DNA from: Henckelia pumila
Taxonomy: Eukaryota > Streptophyta > Magnoliopsida > Lamiales > Gesneriaceae
Direction of reading: 5' to 3'
Assembly (NCBI RefSeq): GCF_033568475.1
Contig: NC_133120.1
Coordinates: forward strand, 85,764,151-85,828,150
Length of the DNA: 64,000 bases
The notes under the pieces were generated by a model that was given only the letters and a program-made list of their open reading frames with translations, was not told the origin of the DNA and did no database searches. A program made the translations under genes and the position numbers. This document shows positions 1-10,085 of this stretch, in pieces (within the stretch, counting starts at the first letter, position 1; every line of letters starts with the position of its first letter).

Positions 1-4
1 CCCA

Positions 5-770
5 ATGATTTTATGGAAAGGGTTGAAAGAAAGATTTGAGCATATAAGGGAAGTGATACTTCCGACCGCCCGTGATGAATGGAATTCGTTGAGAATCCAA
101 GACTTTAAAAAAGTCAGTGAATATAATTCTGCAATGTATCGAATAGTCTCGCAATTAAAATTCTGTGGACTTCAAGTCACAGAGATGGAAATGCTTGAGA
201 AAACGTTTTCCACTTTTCACGCATCAAATATAACTCTACAGCAACAGTATAGAGTGCGTGGTTTTACGAGATATTCTGAGCTCATTGCATGTCTTCTTGT
301 GGCGGAAAAGAACAACGAATTATTAATAAGAAATCATCAATCCCGACCCACTGGATCGACGACATTTCCTGAAGCAAATGTCGTAATAAAAAATGAAAAC
401 CAAAATCAAAGGCATAGACCAGATTTTGGTCGTGGACGAGGTCGAGGAAGTGGGCGTGGGCGTGGACGTGGAAGTAAAAATTATCGCGGTCGTGGTCGTG
501 GCCGTGGATATGAAATAATCGAGATAGTTATTTCAATAACTAATCTCAAAAGAACGTCACGAACCACCCACCAAAAAGGCAGCATGAAAATACAAGTGAA
601 AATGAAAATCACTCAAAAAGATCTGAGAGTGTTTGTTATAGATGTGGCACTCCAGGACATTGGTCACATATTTGTCGAACCCCTGAGCACCTATGTAAGC
701 TCTATAAAGAATCGACAAAGGGGAAAGGAAAAGAGACCAATTTTGTTGAAGATAGTGACCATTTAATTGG
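5..770 (+). pseudogene. copia gag region
   Basis: This part encodes the capsid-like gag of the copia element. It shows the plant copia gag pattern: a helical capsid segment, then an Arg-Gly-rich stretch at about 430-510, then a CCHC-type zinc-knuckle region at about 640-700 that would bind RNA. It is part of a broken fossil element and is not a host gene. Confidence 0.85.
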
Positions 771-1029
771 TTCAACTATGAAACATTTTGTTGAAGATAG
801 TGACCATTTAATTGGTTCAACTAGTTTCAATGCTGCAGATTTTTTGAATGATTTCGAAGACATTGATTAAAATATTGGTGGGACTATATTGTAACAAATT
901 TGTATTTTTCATGCATTCTTGTATTATAAAGCATGTTATATTTTGCATTTGTATTGTACTTAATTTTTCTTTATTGCATTTTTTTGTGAAGTTTGATATG
1001 AAAAATGCTATGAGCAAACATGGAAATAA

Positions 1030-2625
1030 TATCATGGAAATTTGCATACCAGATAGTGGTACAACACACACTATTCTGCGAGATGAAAGATATTTCTTGG
1101 AAATAAAACCAACAAAAACAATGGTGAATACCATATCAGGTTCTGTAGACTTGATTGAAGGTTGTGAAAAAGCACATTTTTTGTTACCTAATGGTACAAA
1201 ATTTCTGATAAATGATGTTTTATATTCACCACAATCGAAAAGAAATTTGTTGAGTTTTAATGACATATACTCTCATGAGTATGATACTGAGACGATAACT
1301 GATGGAAATCAGAAATATATGTGTCTTACCACATATAAATCAGGAAAGAAATATGTGGTTGAAAAATTATCAATGCTCCCTACTGGATTGCATTATACAC
1401 ATATAAGGCCAATCGAATCAAATATGGTGGTTAATAATTCTTCAATATTAACAAATTGGCATGATCGATTGGGACATCCTGGTTCAATAATGATGCGAAG
1501 AATTATTGAAAATACGCATGGTCATCCATTGAAAGACCAGAAAATCTTTCAGAATAATAAGTTTCAATGTAAAGCATGTTCTCTTGGAAAACTTATTATA
1601 AGACCATCGCCAGCTAAAATCCAAACTGAATCACCCATATTTCTTGAACGAATTCAGGGTGATATTTGTGGGCCAATTCATCCACCATGTGGACCATTTC
1701 GATACTTTATGGTATTGATCGATGCCTCTAGCAGATGGTCACATGTATGCTTATTGTCAACTCGGAATGTGGCATTTGCAAGATTGATGGCTCAAATAAT
1801 AAAATTGCGAAATCAATTTCCCGATTATACAATCAAGAAAATAAGACTTGATAATGCTGGAGAATTTACATCCCAGACTTTCAATGATTATTGTATGTCA
1901 ATGGGAATCACTGTTGAACATCCTGTAGCTCATGTTCATACGCAAAATGGATTAGCTGAATCATTGATTAAACGTCTACAACTGATTGCTAGACCAATGA
2001 TTATGAAAACAAAACTCCCTATTTCTATATGGGGACATGCAATTTTACATGCTGCGGCATTAATTCGCATCAGACCAAGTGCATATCATAAATTCTCCCA
2101 ATTGCAACTTGCATTTGGTAAAGAACCAAATATCTCTCATCTGAGAATTTTTGGATGTATGGTGTATGTGCCTATTGCACCACCTCAACGATCAAAAATG
2201 GGTCCACAAAGAAAAATCGGTATTTATATCGGTTATGATAGTCCATCAATCATTCGATATCTTGAGCCTCAGATAGGCGATGTGTTTACAGCACGCTTTG
2301 CTGATTGTCATTTTAATGAAGAAATCTTCCCAGTGTTAGGGGGAGAAAAGAAACACATCGAAAAAGAAATCACATGGTATGTACCATCATTGTTACATTT
2401 GGATCCAAGGACCAAACAATGTGAGAAAGATGTACAACAAATTGTGCACATGCAAAGAATTGCAAATCAAATGCCAGATGCATTTGCAGACACAAAAGGG
2501 GTAACAAAATCATATATACATGCTGTAAATGCCCCTGCTCGAATTGAAATTCCAAAGAAACAAATTGAAGACATTCATGATGTCATAAAACGCTTGAAGC
2601 ATGGAAGACCAGTTGGTTCCAAGGA
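1030..2625 (+). pseudogene. copia protease and integrase region
   Basis: The protease segment carries the copia aspartic-protease signature around a D-S-G-T motif near 1050. The integrase follows, with an H-H-C-C zinc-binding region at about 1460-1600 (the GHP motif and a C-X2-C pair) and a DDE catalytic core at about 1650-1980. A copia C-terminal integrase segment runs on to the nested LTR. This is a fossil piece of the surrounding copia element. Confidence 0.88.
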
Positions 2626-2630
2626 TAAAA

Positions 2631-4496
2631 TGAAAGAGTGGGTGCCCAGTGAGCCAACTTGTGGCTATGGGCTTTGATGACTCTTTGTACAAACGATCTT
2701 TTGTTTAATATAATTTACACTTTTATTAATGGCAATGACTTTAACTTTCTTCATATTGTTATATTGTGATATACTATTGTTGTTTTGATAAAGACCTTGA
2801 ATATACTATAGTGTATGTAAGATGTGGTAGAACATGGGGATGTCTATCATGAAATACATCTTATAGTCACTGTATATTCTAAACTGTTCCTAGTCGATTG
2901 AGCCGTCCGATAATAAGGATAAGGATCGCTCGAGTTTGAGACTAGCATTTGCGATGCGGAGTACCACGTTTCATTGGTAGGGAACATGGAGATGTTCGAA
3001 GCATGCAAATGGATATTCATAGGATGAATAATCGAACTACCCTATCCGGACTTTCCAAGTGGTTATCACTTATCGAGTGGATAAAGTCCGCGGTTTTGGT
3101 TGTACACCATTAGTCCTTACTACTTGAAACATCATGGAGACTCTATATGCTAGTACTGTGCTTTGACTCGTTTACCGACTCTATGGGGGTCATCAGGTGT
3201 CGGGATTGGGTACAGTTACAACACATATAGGAGTCGATGCATTGTTGTCAAGGATTCACCACATACTTGCGAGTGTGGATATCCTATGCGATCTGAGGAG
3301 ATATTAGTGTGACGAATCTCTGGCCAGAGTACTTGATGTGATTTAAGAAATGGTTTCTTAGTAGCACATGCGATGTCACTAATTTGATCTTCAAGATGTA
3401 TTGCATAGTTATCGAATCTTGAGCGACTCTCGATATACCAATGGTTGTTGATTCGATCGGGATATTTGGATGAAGGGACCGTACTGTACGCTAACCAAAA
3501 TCTACTGGTTCTTGTAGGCACTATCAGTGATACCTAGGGAATCATGGGGCGATGTTGCTAGGTGCTTTACCATGATTCGATGGGCAAGTCGGAAATCGTT
3601 GTTCCGAGTCACAAGGAGTTGTGAGCCCACGGCTAGCTGTATCCCTGAACCATTGAGGGTCACACAGTGTAATGGAGTTTTAATCCCCGTTGAGATAGTT
3701 AAATTTAAAGAGTTAAATTTAATGAATAAAGAAGTTGGACTTCTTGAATAAGAGTAAGGGAGTAGGATTTCCTAAAATGACATAGGGATGTACATTTTTG
3801 GAAACCACTGAATTCGGATTCAGGAAAATTTATCTTGACTTTAAAATGTGCAGAAATGGTTTCTGTGCACATTGGTAAAATCGGTTTATCAATCGGAGTC
3901 ACGATGAATTTTATATTAATTTCTGAACGTGCGGGCTTTGCTTGTCGGGCCTCAACTTATGACTAATGGGCCCTAAGCTGTTAGTGGCCTGCATTATAAA
4001 TAAGTTATTGCAGTACAGAAATTACAGACAACTGGTCATAATTTTGAGAGCAAAATTTCGAAAACCCTAGCCTCCTCTCTCTCAAATTCGGCCGCCCCCC
4101 TCCCTTCTCTGCGTGAGAAATTCCGGTCTGTGATTTTGAATTGCAGTGTGGAATAGCGAATCAAATTCGTTTATTCTCTTCGTAGAAAAACTTCTGATAG
4201 ATTTTCTAGTGCAATCTATCAGAGGGATTAAACCTCTATTCGTGGACCTGATTGAAGGAGTTCATCGGTTCCAGGGAGAGACAACAAGAGCAGAGAAATC
4301 TGTTGGAGTCCAATAATCTCGATTCGAGATTGAAGGTAAAATTTAATAATTGTTATTTAAATTTTACACACACTTATAATTTAATCGTTGAACGGTTGAT
4401 ACCCACACTATGGAATTGTTCCATAATAATAAATTTTTAAACTTCCGCTGCACCGGGTATCAATCGTGATTGATCTGAGAGCCGCGTTTTCCAACA
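2631..4496 (+). mobile_element. Solo LTR, about 1.87 kb, nested in the copia element
   Basis: The segment begins TGAAAGAG and ends CCAACA and is flanked by the 5-bp duplication TAAAA at 2626-2630 and 4497-4501. Copia coding sequence stops at one side and continues at the other, so the insertion limits are exact. It has no internal coding region, primer-binding site or second LTR, so it is a solo LTR left by recombination between two LTRs. A TATAAATA box near 3997 puts its promoter on the plus strand. Its length would suit Angela- or SIRE-like copia families, but the family assignment is uncertain. Confidence 0.88.
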
Positions 4497-4509
4497 TAAA
4501 AATCCTCGG

Positions 4510-6351
4510 AAAAAAAAAGGCATAGAGAAACACGACGATCATAAAATAGAAAATGGTGTTCCAGAAGAATCACCTGATGATGAAAATATTCTGTCAGAAC
4601 CACAAACTGACGAGAATCGTGAAATCTCTATCAATTATATTAATACTGGAAAAATATGGAACCGAAAAGACATAGAAGATATTGATGAGATATTTTCTTA
4701 TAATGTGGCTTGTGACATCGTAAATGAAAATGAGGATCATGAACCAAAATCTTTTGGTGAATGTAAAACTCGTCATGATTGGGCCAAATGGAAAGATGCC
4801 ATCCAGGTTGAATTGGATTCGCTGAATAAATGTAATGTTTTTGGACCTATAGTCCTTACACCTGAAGGTGTAAAACCTGTTGGATACAAATGGGTTTTTA
4901 TTCGAAAGCAAAATGAGAAAAATGAAATAGTCAGATATAAAGCTAGACTTGTTGCACAAGGTTTTTCTCAAAGGCCTGGAATTGATTATGAAGAAACGTA
5001 TTCTCCTGTTATGGATGCAATTACGTTTCGATATTTGATTAGTTTGGCAGTGTCTGAAAATTTAGAAATGTGTCTTATGGATGTTGTTACAGCTTACTTA
5101 TACGGATCACTTGATAGTGATATATACATGAAAATCCCTGAAGGATTTAAGATGCCTGAAGCACAAAGTTCAAAACCCAGAGAATTTTATTCTGTAAAAT
5201 TGCAAAGATCATTATATGGGTTGAAGCAATCAGGCCGAATGTGGTATAATCGGCTAAGTGATCACTTGATGAAAAAAGGATATGTAAATGATCCAATATG
5301 CCCTTGTGTTTTCATCAAGAAAACAACATCCGGATGTGTAATTATTGCTATATATGTTGATGATTTAAACATCATTGGAACGAATAAAGAAATTCAAAAA
5401 GTTATGATGTACTTGAAGAAAGAATTCGAAATGAAGGATCTTGGAAAAACCAAGTATTGTCTGGGTTTGCAAATCGAACAAAAAGAATGTGGAATTTTTG
5501 TTCACCAGGCAAATTATACAGAAAAGATCCTTAAACGTTTTAATATGGATAAATCAAATCCATTAAGTACTCCAATGGTCGTAAGATCATTAAACATAGA
5601 AAAGGATCCATTCCGTCCATGTGGAGATGATGAAGTTATTCTTGGTCCAGAAGTACCATATCTAAGTGCCATTGGTGCCCTTATGTATCTTGCAAATTGC
5701 ACTAGACCTGATATATCTTTTGCTGTAAATTTATTGGCAAGATTCAGTTCATATCCAACAAAGAGGCACTGGAACGGAATTAAACATATATTTCGTTATC
5801 TACGAGGAACAACAGATTTGGGACTTTTGTACTCAAAAGACACCAATCAAAGTATCATTGGTTATGCTGATGCTGGATATTTATCTGATCCACATAAGGC
5901 ACGTTCTCAAACCGGATATGTATTTACTCGTGGAGGCACCGCAATTTCTTGGCGTTCACAGAAACAAACACTCGTAACAACTTCATCAAATCACGCTGAG
6001 ATTATTGCGCTACATGAAGCAAGCCGTGAATGTGTTTGGCTAAAATCAATGACACAACATATCCAAACTTCTTGTGGATTATCAGTAGACAAGAAGCCTG
6101 TGACGTTGTATGAAGACAATTCTGCATGTATTGCTCAAATGAAAGAAGGATACATCAAAAGTGACAGAACAAAACATATACCCCCAAAGTTCTTTGCCTA
6201 CACTCAAGAGCTTGAGAAGAATAAAGATATTGATATCTGTTATATTCAATCAAGTGAGAACTCATCAGATCTCTTCACAAAGACACTTCCCACGACGATA
6301 TTCAGAAAGCATATATACAACATTGGGATGCGCAATCTGCGGAATATGTGA
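4510..6351 (+). pseudogene. copia reverse transcriptase and RNase H region
   Basis: The copia reverse transcriptase is clear from its starting block (K-W-V-F near 4890), the A-R-L-V-A-Q-G-F block, the S-L-Y-G-L-K-Q block near 5210 and the Y-V-D-D catalytic motif near 5355. RNase H follows, with A-D-A near 5865 and the T-S-S-N-H-A-E block near 5980. The region ends just before the purine tract of the 3' LTR. This is the best-kept part of the fossil copia element. Confidence 0.9.
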
Positions 6352-6516
6352 AGAATCACTCATATTAACATGAGGGGGAGTTTACGTGGCTGCACTCTTT
6401 TTCCCTTACTATGGTTTTTATCCCACTGGGTTTTTCCTAGTAAGGTTTTTAACGAGGCAGTATAAAACACGTAATGAAGACAGTCATCATATCACGATCA
6501 TCATCACAAGGGGGAG

Positions 6517-6792
6517 TGTTAAAAAATATTATTATTATTAATATTATGTTGAATATTGAATGTTGAATGTTGAATATTGAGTTGTAAAATGTGGAAAATT
6601 AGTGTGTGATGATGTAGATGATGATGTATTTATTTTTGGACTAATCTCAAATGTGGATCTATAAATAGGTCTTCATTTGTGATGAAAAATACAATTGAAT
6701 TGAGAGAAAAATATTTGTGAAGTGTAGAGTTTGATAAATTTTGAGTTTTGGAGTATTTACTTTTTACCATAAATTTTTACTTTTTCACAACA
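6517..6792 (+). repeat. 3' LTR of the copia element
   Basis: The LTR starts TGTTAAAA directly after a polypurine tract (AAGGGGGAG) and ends CACAACA. It contains a TATAAATAG box near 6659 and a run of short TTGAAT-type repeats near its start. Its length is 276 bp. The matching 5' LTR is outside the window. Confidence 0.85.
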
Positions 6793-9292
6793 CAATTAAA
6801 TTTTTTAAAAAATCCAACATAAGATTCGAAAAATATTTAATATAAATTTATACATAGACATATATATAGATATATATACACACACACAGAATTCGGTAAT
6901 ATAATTTATATACATACACCTTTAAGATCTATAAATGTTATTATTAAATATAAATGTAATTTCTTAATATTTGCATAAATTAATATACATAAATATCATC
7001 CCGTAATATTTACTTTCTAAAACATCAACAATTCTTCATCTAATCACATATTCATGTACAAAATTAAAAATTTGTAATATTGACATTTATTTATATACAT
7101 ATATATTCATTTTAAATACGAAAAATATTTACAAACAATTACAATTCCACATTTCTAATAAATATATAATATTTCAATTTGAAAACACTTATAATTACAA
7201 TTAAAGTGCACTTTTAAAATATATATTACATAATATTGCTAATTTACCATGTATGTGTGAATATATTTATAAACATATGTATCATAATATCAATAAACAT
7301 TTAAAATACCAGATAAATATTAAATATACATGGATATATGGATTAGATAATGGTTCTAATGTGAAAAAACAATACTAAAAAATACAGAATGTTTCATATT
7401 TATCATATATGTATAAATATATTTATATATAAAATATATATCATAATATCAATAAAACATTTAAAATACCCGATAAATATTAAATATACATGTATATATA
7501 GATTACACAATGTTGTTAATTTATCATATATGTATACATCTTAACCAAGATTTCAGCATTCCGTATACGATAATTGATTTCTTTTTAAAAAAAATTAAAA
7601 TCATATTTTAAGATTCGAAAAAAAAATCACATTTAATACATTCATATATTTATATGCACATACAATATTTTCTTTCCAAAAAATTGAAAATTCCACCTCT
7701 AATTTTTTTTTTTTAAAAAAACAATCATGATTTTCCTAGGGGTGGAGTTTCGGTATATCGTATAAAAATATTTGTATAAAAAAATTCATACCGGTACAGA
7801 TATCGAAATTCTAAAATTTTGGTATGAAAAAAATCTATACTAATACCGTAGAAATAACGAAAAAAATTTGATATATCAAAAAAATATTTATATATCGAAA
7901 AAATTTTGGTACGGTATCTCGAAAAGTCGATATTTTGGTTCGATATCGCATCCCTAAATTTTTCTGCACACAATTAAAAATTTTAAAATTTAACAAAACT
8001 GACCGAGCATTTCCAATTTTGGTTTGAATAAACTTAATGTATAAATATATTTATGTGCAAAAAATATTATTTAACATGATCAACTACTTTAATAAAATAG
8101 TCACCAATCAATTGCAAACCAAATGACACATTTGCTTAATGTTATTCGTGAACTATACCCTTCAGACTAGCATTGATCGTTGAAACACAGTTAGTATGTT
8201 GTTAAGATCTACTAGATCTCACACGATAAAACCATATTTTAAGATGTTGATGTATACATAAATTTTTTTGATTTATTTTTATGTTCTATCTATGTTCGTT
8301 CAAATGTTTAATCTTACTATTTTTTTATCATTAATTGTATAAAATAACATCATGTGCATCACACGATACATTTTTTAAAGATTTTTTTTAAAGTTTTTAA
8401 AAGTATTTTTTAACATTATTATTATTACTTATTGTAGAATTAAATTTTTTTATATTTTAATTTCATATTCAAAATTTTTATATTATCCAATTTAACCATA
8501 TTATACATGATATATAGTCCGTGCATCGCACGGGTGAAATACTAATATATATATAATATTCGAGACAAACTCCGTATGGATGGAAGGCAAAGATATTATT
8601 CAAAGTTAAAAGCTAAAATGAGACCTCCATTGTTGAATTCTTAATGTACAAGTCTCGAAAAAATTCATCTAGCTAGCGGATTCCTCGGCAAACAAATCTA
8701 CCTTTATTTACATCTAAATTCGTCTTTATAAACTACACCATTTTTTTATTATTTATATTTTTTCACTCCATCCTTGATTAAAAAAAAAATCCCAAGCTAC
8801 AAGTTTCCAAAATAAATTTGACCGATTTAAATTAAATATTTTTGGTATATACTCAAAGCTAGCTAGCTAGCAAGTTACAAGTATGATAAAAAAAAATCGT
8901 AAATTCGAATGGAATAAATAAATTATAAATATATATACGTGTATATCACCTTAATTGCAAGTCGACGTTTAGGAGGTTCGAAAGTTTAAAAAAAATATAT
9001 CAACAAAATTAAGTTAAATCCTGTACTTAAAATAGTATTGAAAAAAAAAACAAAATTAAATAAATGCATTCAGATATTTAATACGTGGAGCCTAAATTAA
9101 TCAGCCCAAGCAACGTGGACAGGTCTTGTGCCTTTGCTTGAAAAAATATGGAATAGTGATATTTGAGTTAAGTCCCATGTTTGTTCTATATTGGTGAAAT
9201 ATTGCACAAGGTCGTGCTACCAATGTACTAAATTTAGAAATTCGAATTCTTTATCCAGGCCTCATTCTGAATTTTTTTTTATTCGATAGCCT
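6793..9292. other. AT-rich intergenic region with degraded repeats
   Basis: I see no gene here. The region is very AT-rich. A stretch of about 110 bp at about 7240-7345 is repeated at about 7405-7510, an imperfect direct repeat about 165 bp apart. At 7737-7956 a segment rich in GGTAT and ATACC, starting TAGGGGTGG and ending GCATCCCTA, looks like a degenerate hAT-type MITE, but no clean target duplication is visible. A Helitron-like 3' end lies at 8519-8545 and is listed separately. Confidence 0.6.
8519..8545 (+). mobile_element. Helitron-like 3' end
   Basis: A perfect 6-bp stem with a 3-bp loop (CCGTGC ATC GCACGG) is followed about nine bases later by CTAA and then T. This matches the plant Helitron 3' end rule: a short GC-rich hairpin, then CTRR, with insertion between A and T. 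The 5' end (TC after A) could not be placed, so the length of the element is unknown. It may be only a fragment. Confidence 0.45.
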
Positions 9293-9301
9293 ATGTTGCA
9301 A

Positions 9302-9483
9302 GGGTAATGCTACATGTACATTGAGTGTTACACGTTGGCTTACACAATGCATTTGAAATTACATGATTATCTCGGCACTTTATTTGGAAAAAATCTTTCA
9401 AAAATACATATAGGATAATCATGTAATTTCAAGTGCATTGTGTAAGCCAACGTGTAACACTCCGTATACATGTAGCATTACCC
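9302..9483. mobile_element. Mutator-type MITE with 70-bp inverted repeats
   Basis: Two arms of about 70 bp are near-perfect reverse complements: the left arm starts GGGTAATGCTACATGTACA and the right arm ends with its complement. A spacer of about 40 bp lies between them. The element is flanked by the 9-bp direct repeat ATGTTGCAA at 9293-9301 and 9484-9492. A 9-bp duplication with long terminal inverted repeats is characteristic of Mutator-like elements. It has no coding capacity and its transcript would fold into a long hairpin. Confidence 0.85.
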
Positions 9484-9742
9484 ATGTTGCAATTCTTGGA
9501 AATATACGTTCAAAGGTCATAACATGCATGGTATACAGGAATCTAATATTATGTTCTGATTTGGATATTACTCGCAATATTTGGTAAAGAATAGTTATAT
9601 ATGCTACAATAAAATTAAATTTATATATTTTTATATTTAAGAGGGAATAGCCAATTTTTCTCGATAAGCATTGAACATATTCCGAACAGTGACATGATGG
9701 TTGTAAGATCAATGATGTTACCACATGAATATAATTTGCACA

Positions 9743-9745
<3 letters not shown>

Positions 9746-9817
<72 letters not shown>
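9746..9817. repeat. (TA)n microsatellite
   Basis: About 36 uninterrupted TA units. It lies about 90 bp left of the CACTA transposon. Confidence 0.97.
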
Positions 9818-9819
<2 letters not shown>

Positions 9820-9908
9820 TAGTCTGCCTAGCTCATTTTTTTTAATTCCCCTGTCTAGGAGTCCAAGATAATTAACAGTGCTGTAAAATTTTTGTTTTTG
9901 TAAACGCG

Positions 9909-9924
9909 CACTACTAGAAAAAAT
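9909..9924 (+). repeat. Left terminal inverted repeat of the CACTA element
   Basis: The 16-bp sequence CACTACTAGAAAAAAT is the exact reverse complement of the right end. The GCG target duplication is at 9906-9908. Confidence 0.95.
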
Positions 9925-9929
9925 ACATT

Positions 9930-10085
9930 TTTTGACATTTTTTTAATGACATTTTTAATAAATGTCATTAATATATACATATCACGACATTAATTAAAAA
10001 AGAAAATTTTATAAAATAAAAACCCTATTAGATATATTATTGTGACAATATTAAAAAAATGCCACTAAAAATATTACATTTTCAC
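9930..10085. repeat. Left subterminal repeat array of the CACTA element
   Basis: Short motifs of the type GACATTT, AATGTCAT and GTGACA recur on both strands between the terminus and the leader. In En/Spm elements such subterminal repeats are bound by the TNPA-type protein. The role here is inferred from the family. The right side has a much longer array. Confidence 0.65.

Larger units (their letters stand above)
1..6792 (+). mobile_element. Ty1/copia LTR retrotransposon, 5' end cut by the window edge
   Basis: The domain order is gag with a zinc knuckle and Arg-Gly-rich tract, protease, integrase, reverse transcriptase and RNase H, which is the copia order (integrase before reverse transcriptase). 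A 276-bp 3' LTR closes the element and is preceded by a purine tract. The 5' LTR lies left of the window, so neither the target duplication nor the age from paired LTRs can be read. An unrelated solo LTR is inserted between the integrase and reverse transcriptase parts. The copy is a fossil: it is broken by this insertion and by a small number of other lesions. The short LTR would suit the Ale or Ivana groups, but I could not fix the lineage. Confidence 0.93.

Noticed and set aside
7725-7973. Tyr/Phe-rich open frame on the minus strand
   Set aside because: It arises from the repetitive GGTAT/ATACC content of a probable degenerate MITE.
9746-9817. TA-rich stretch as a possible origin or promoter
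   Set aside because: It is a plain dinucleotide microsatellite.
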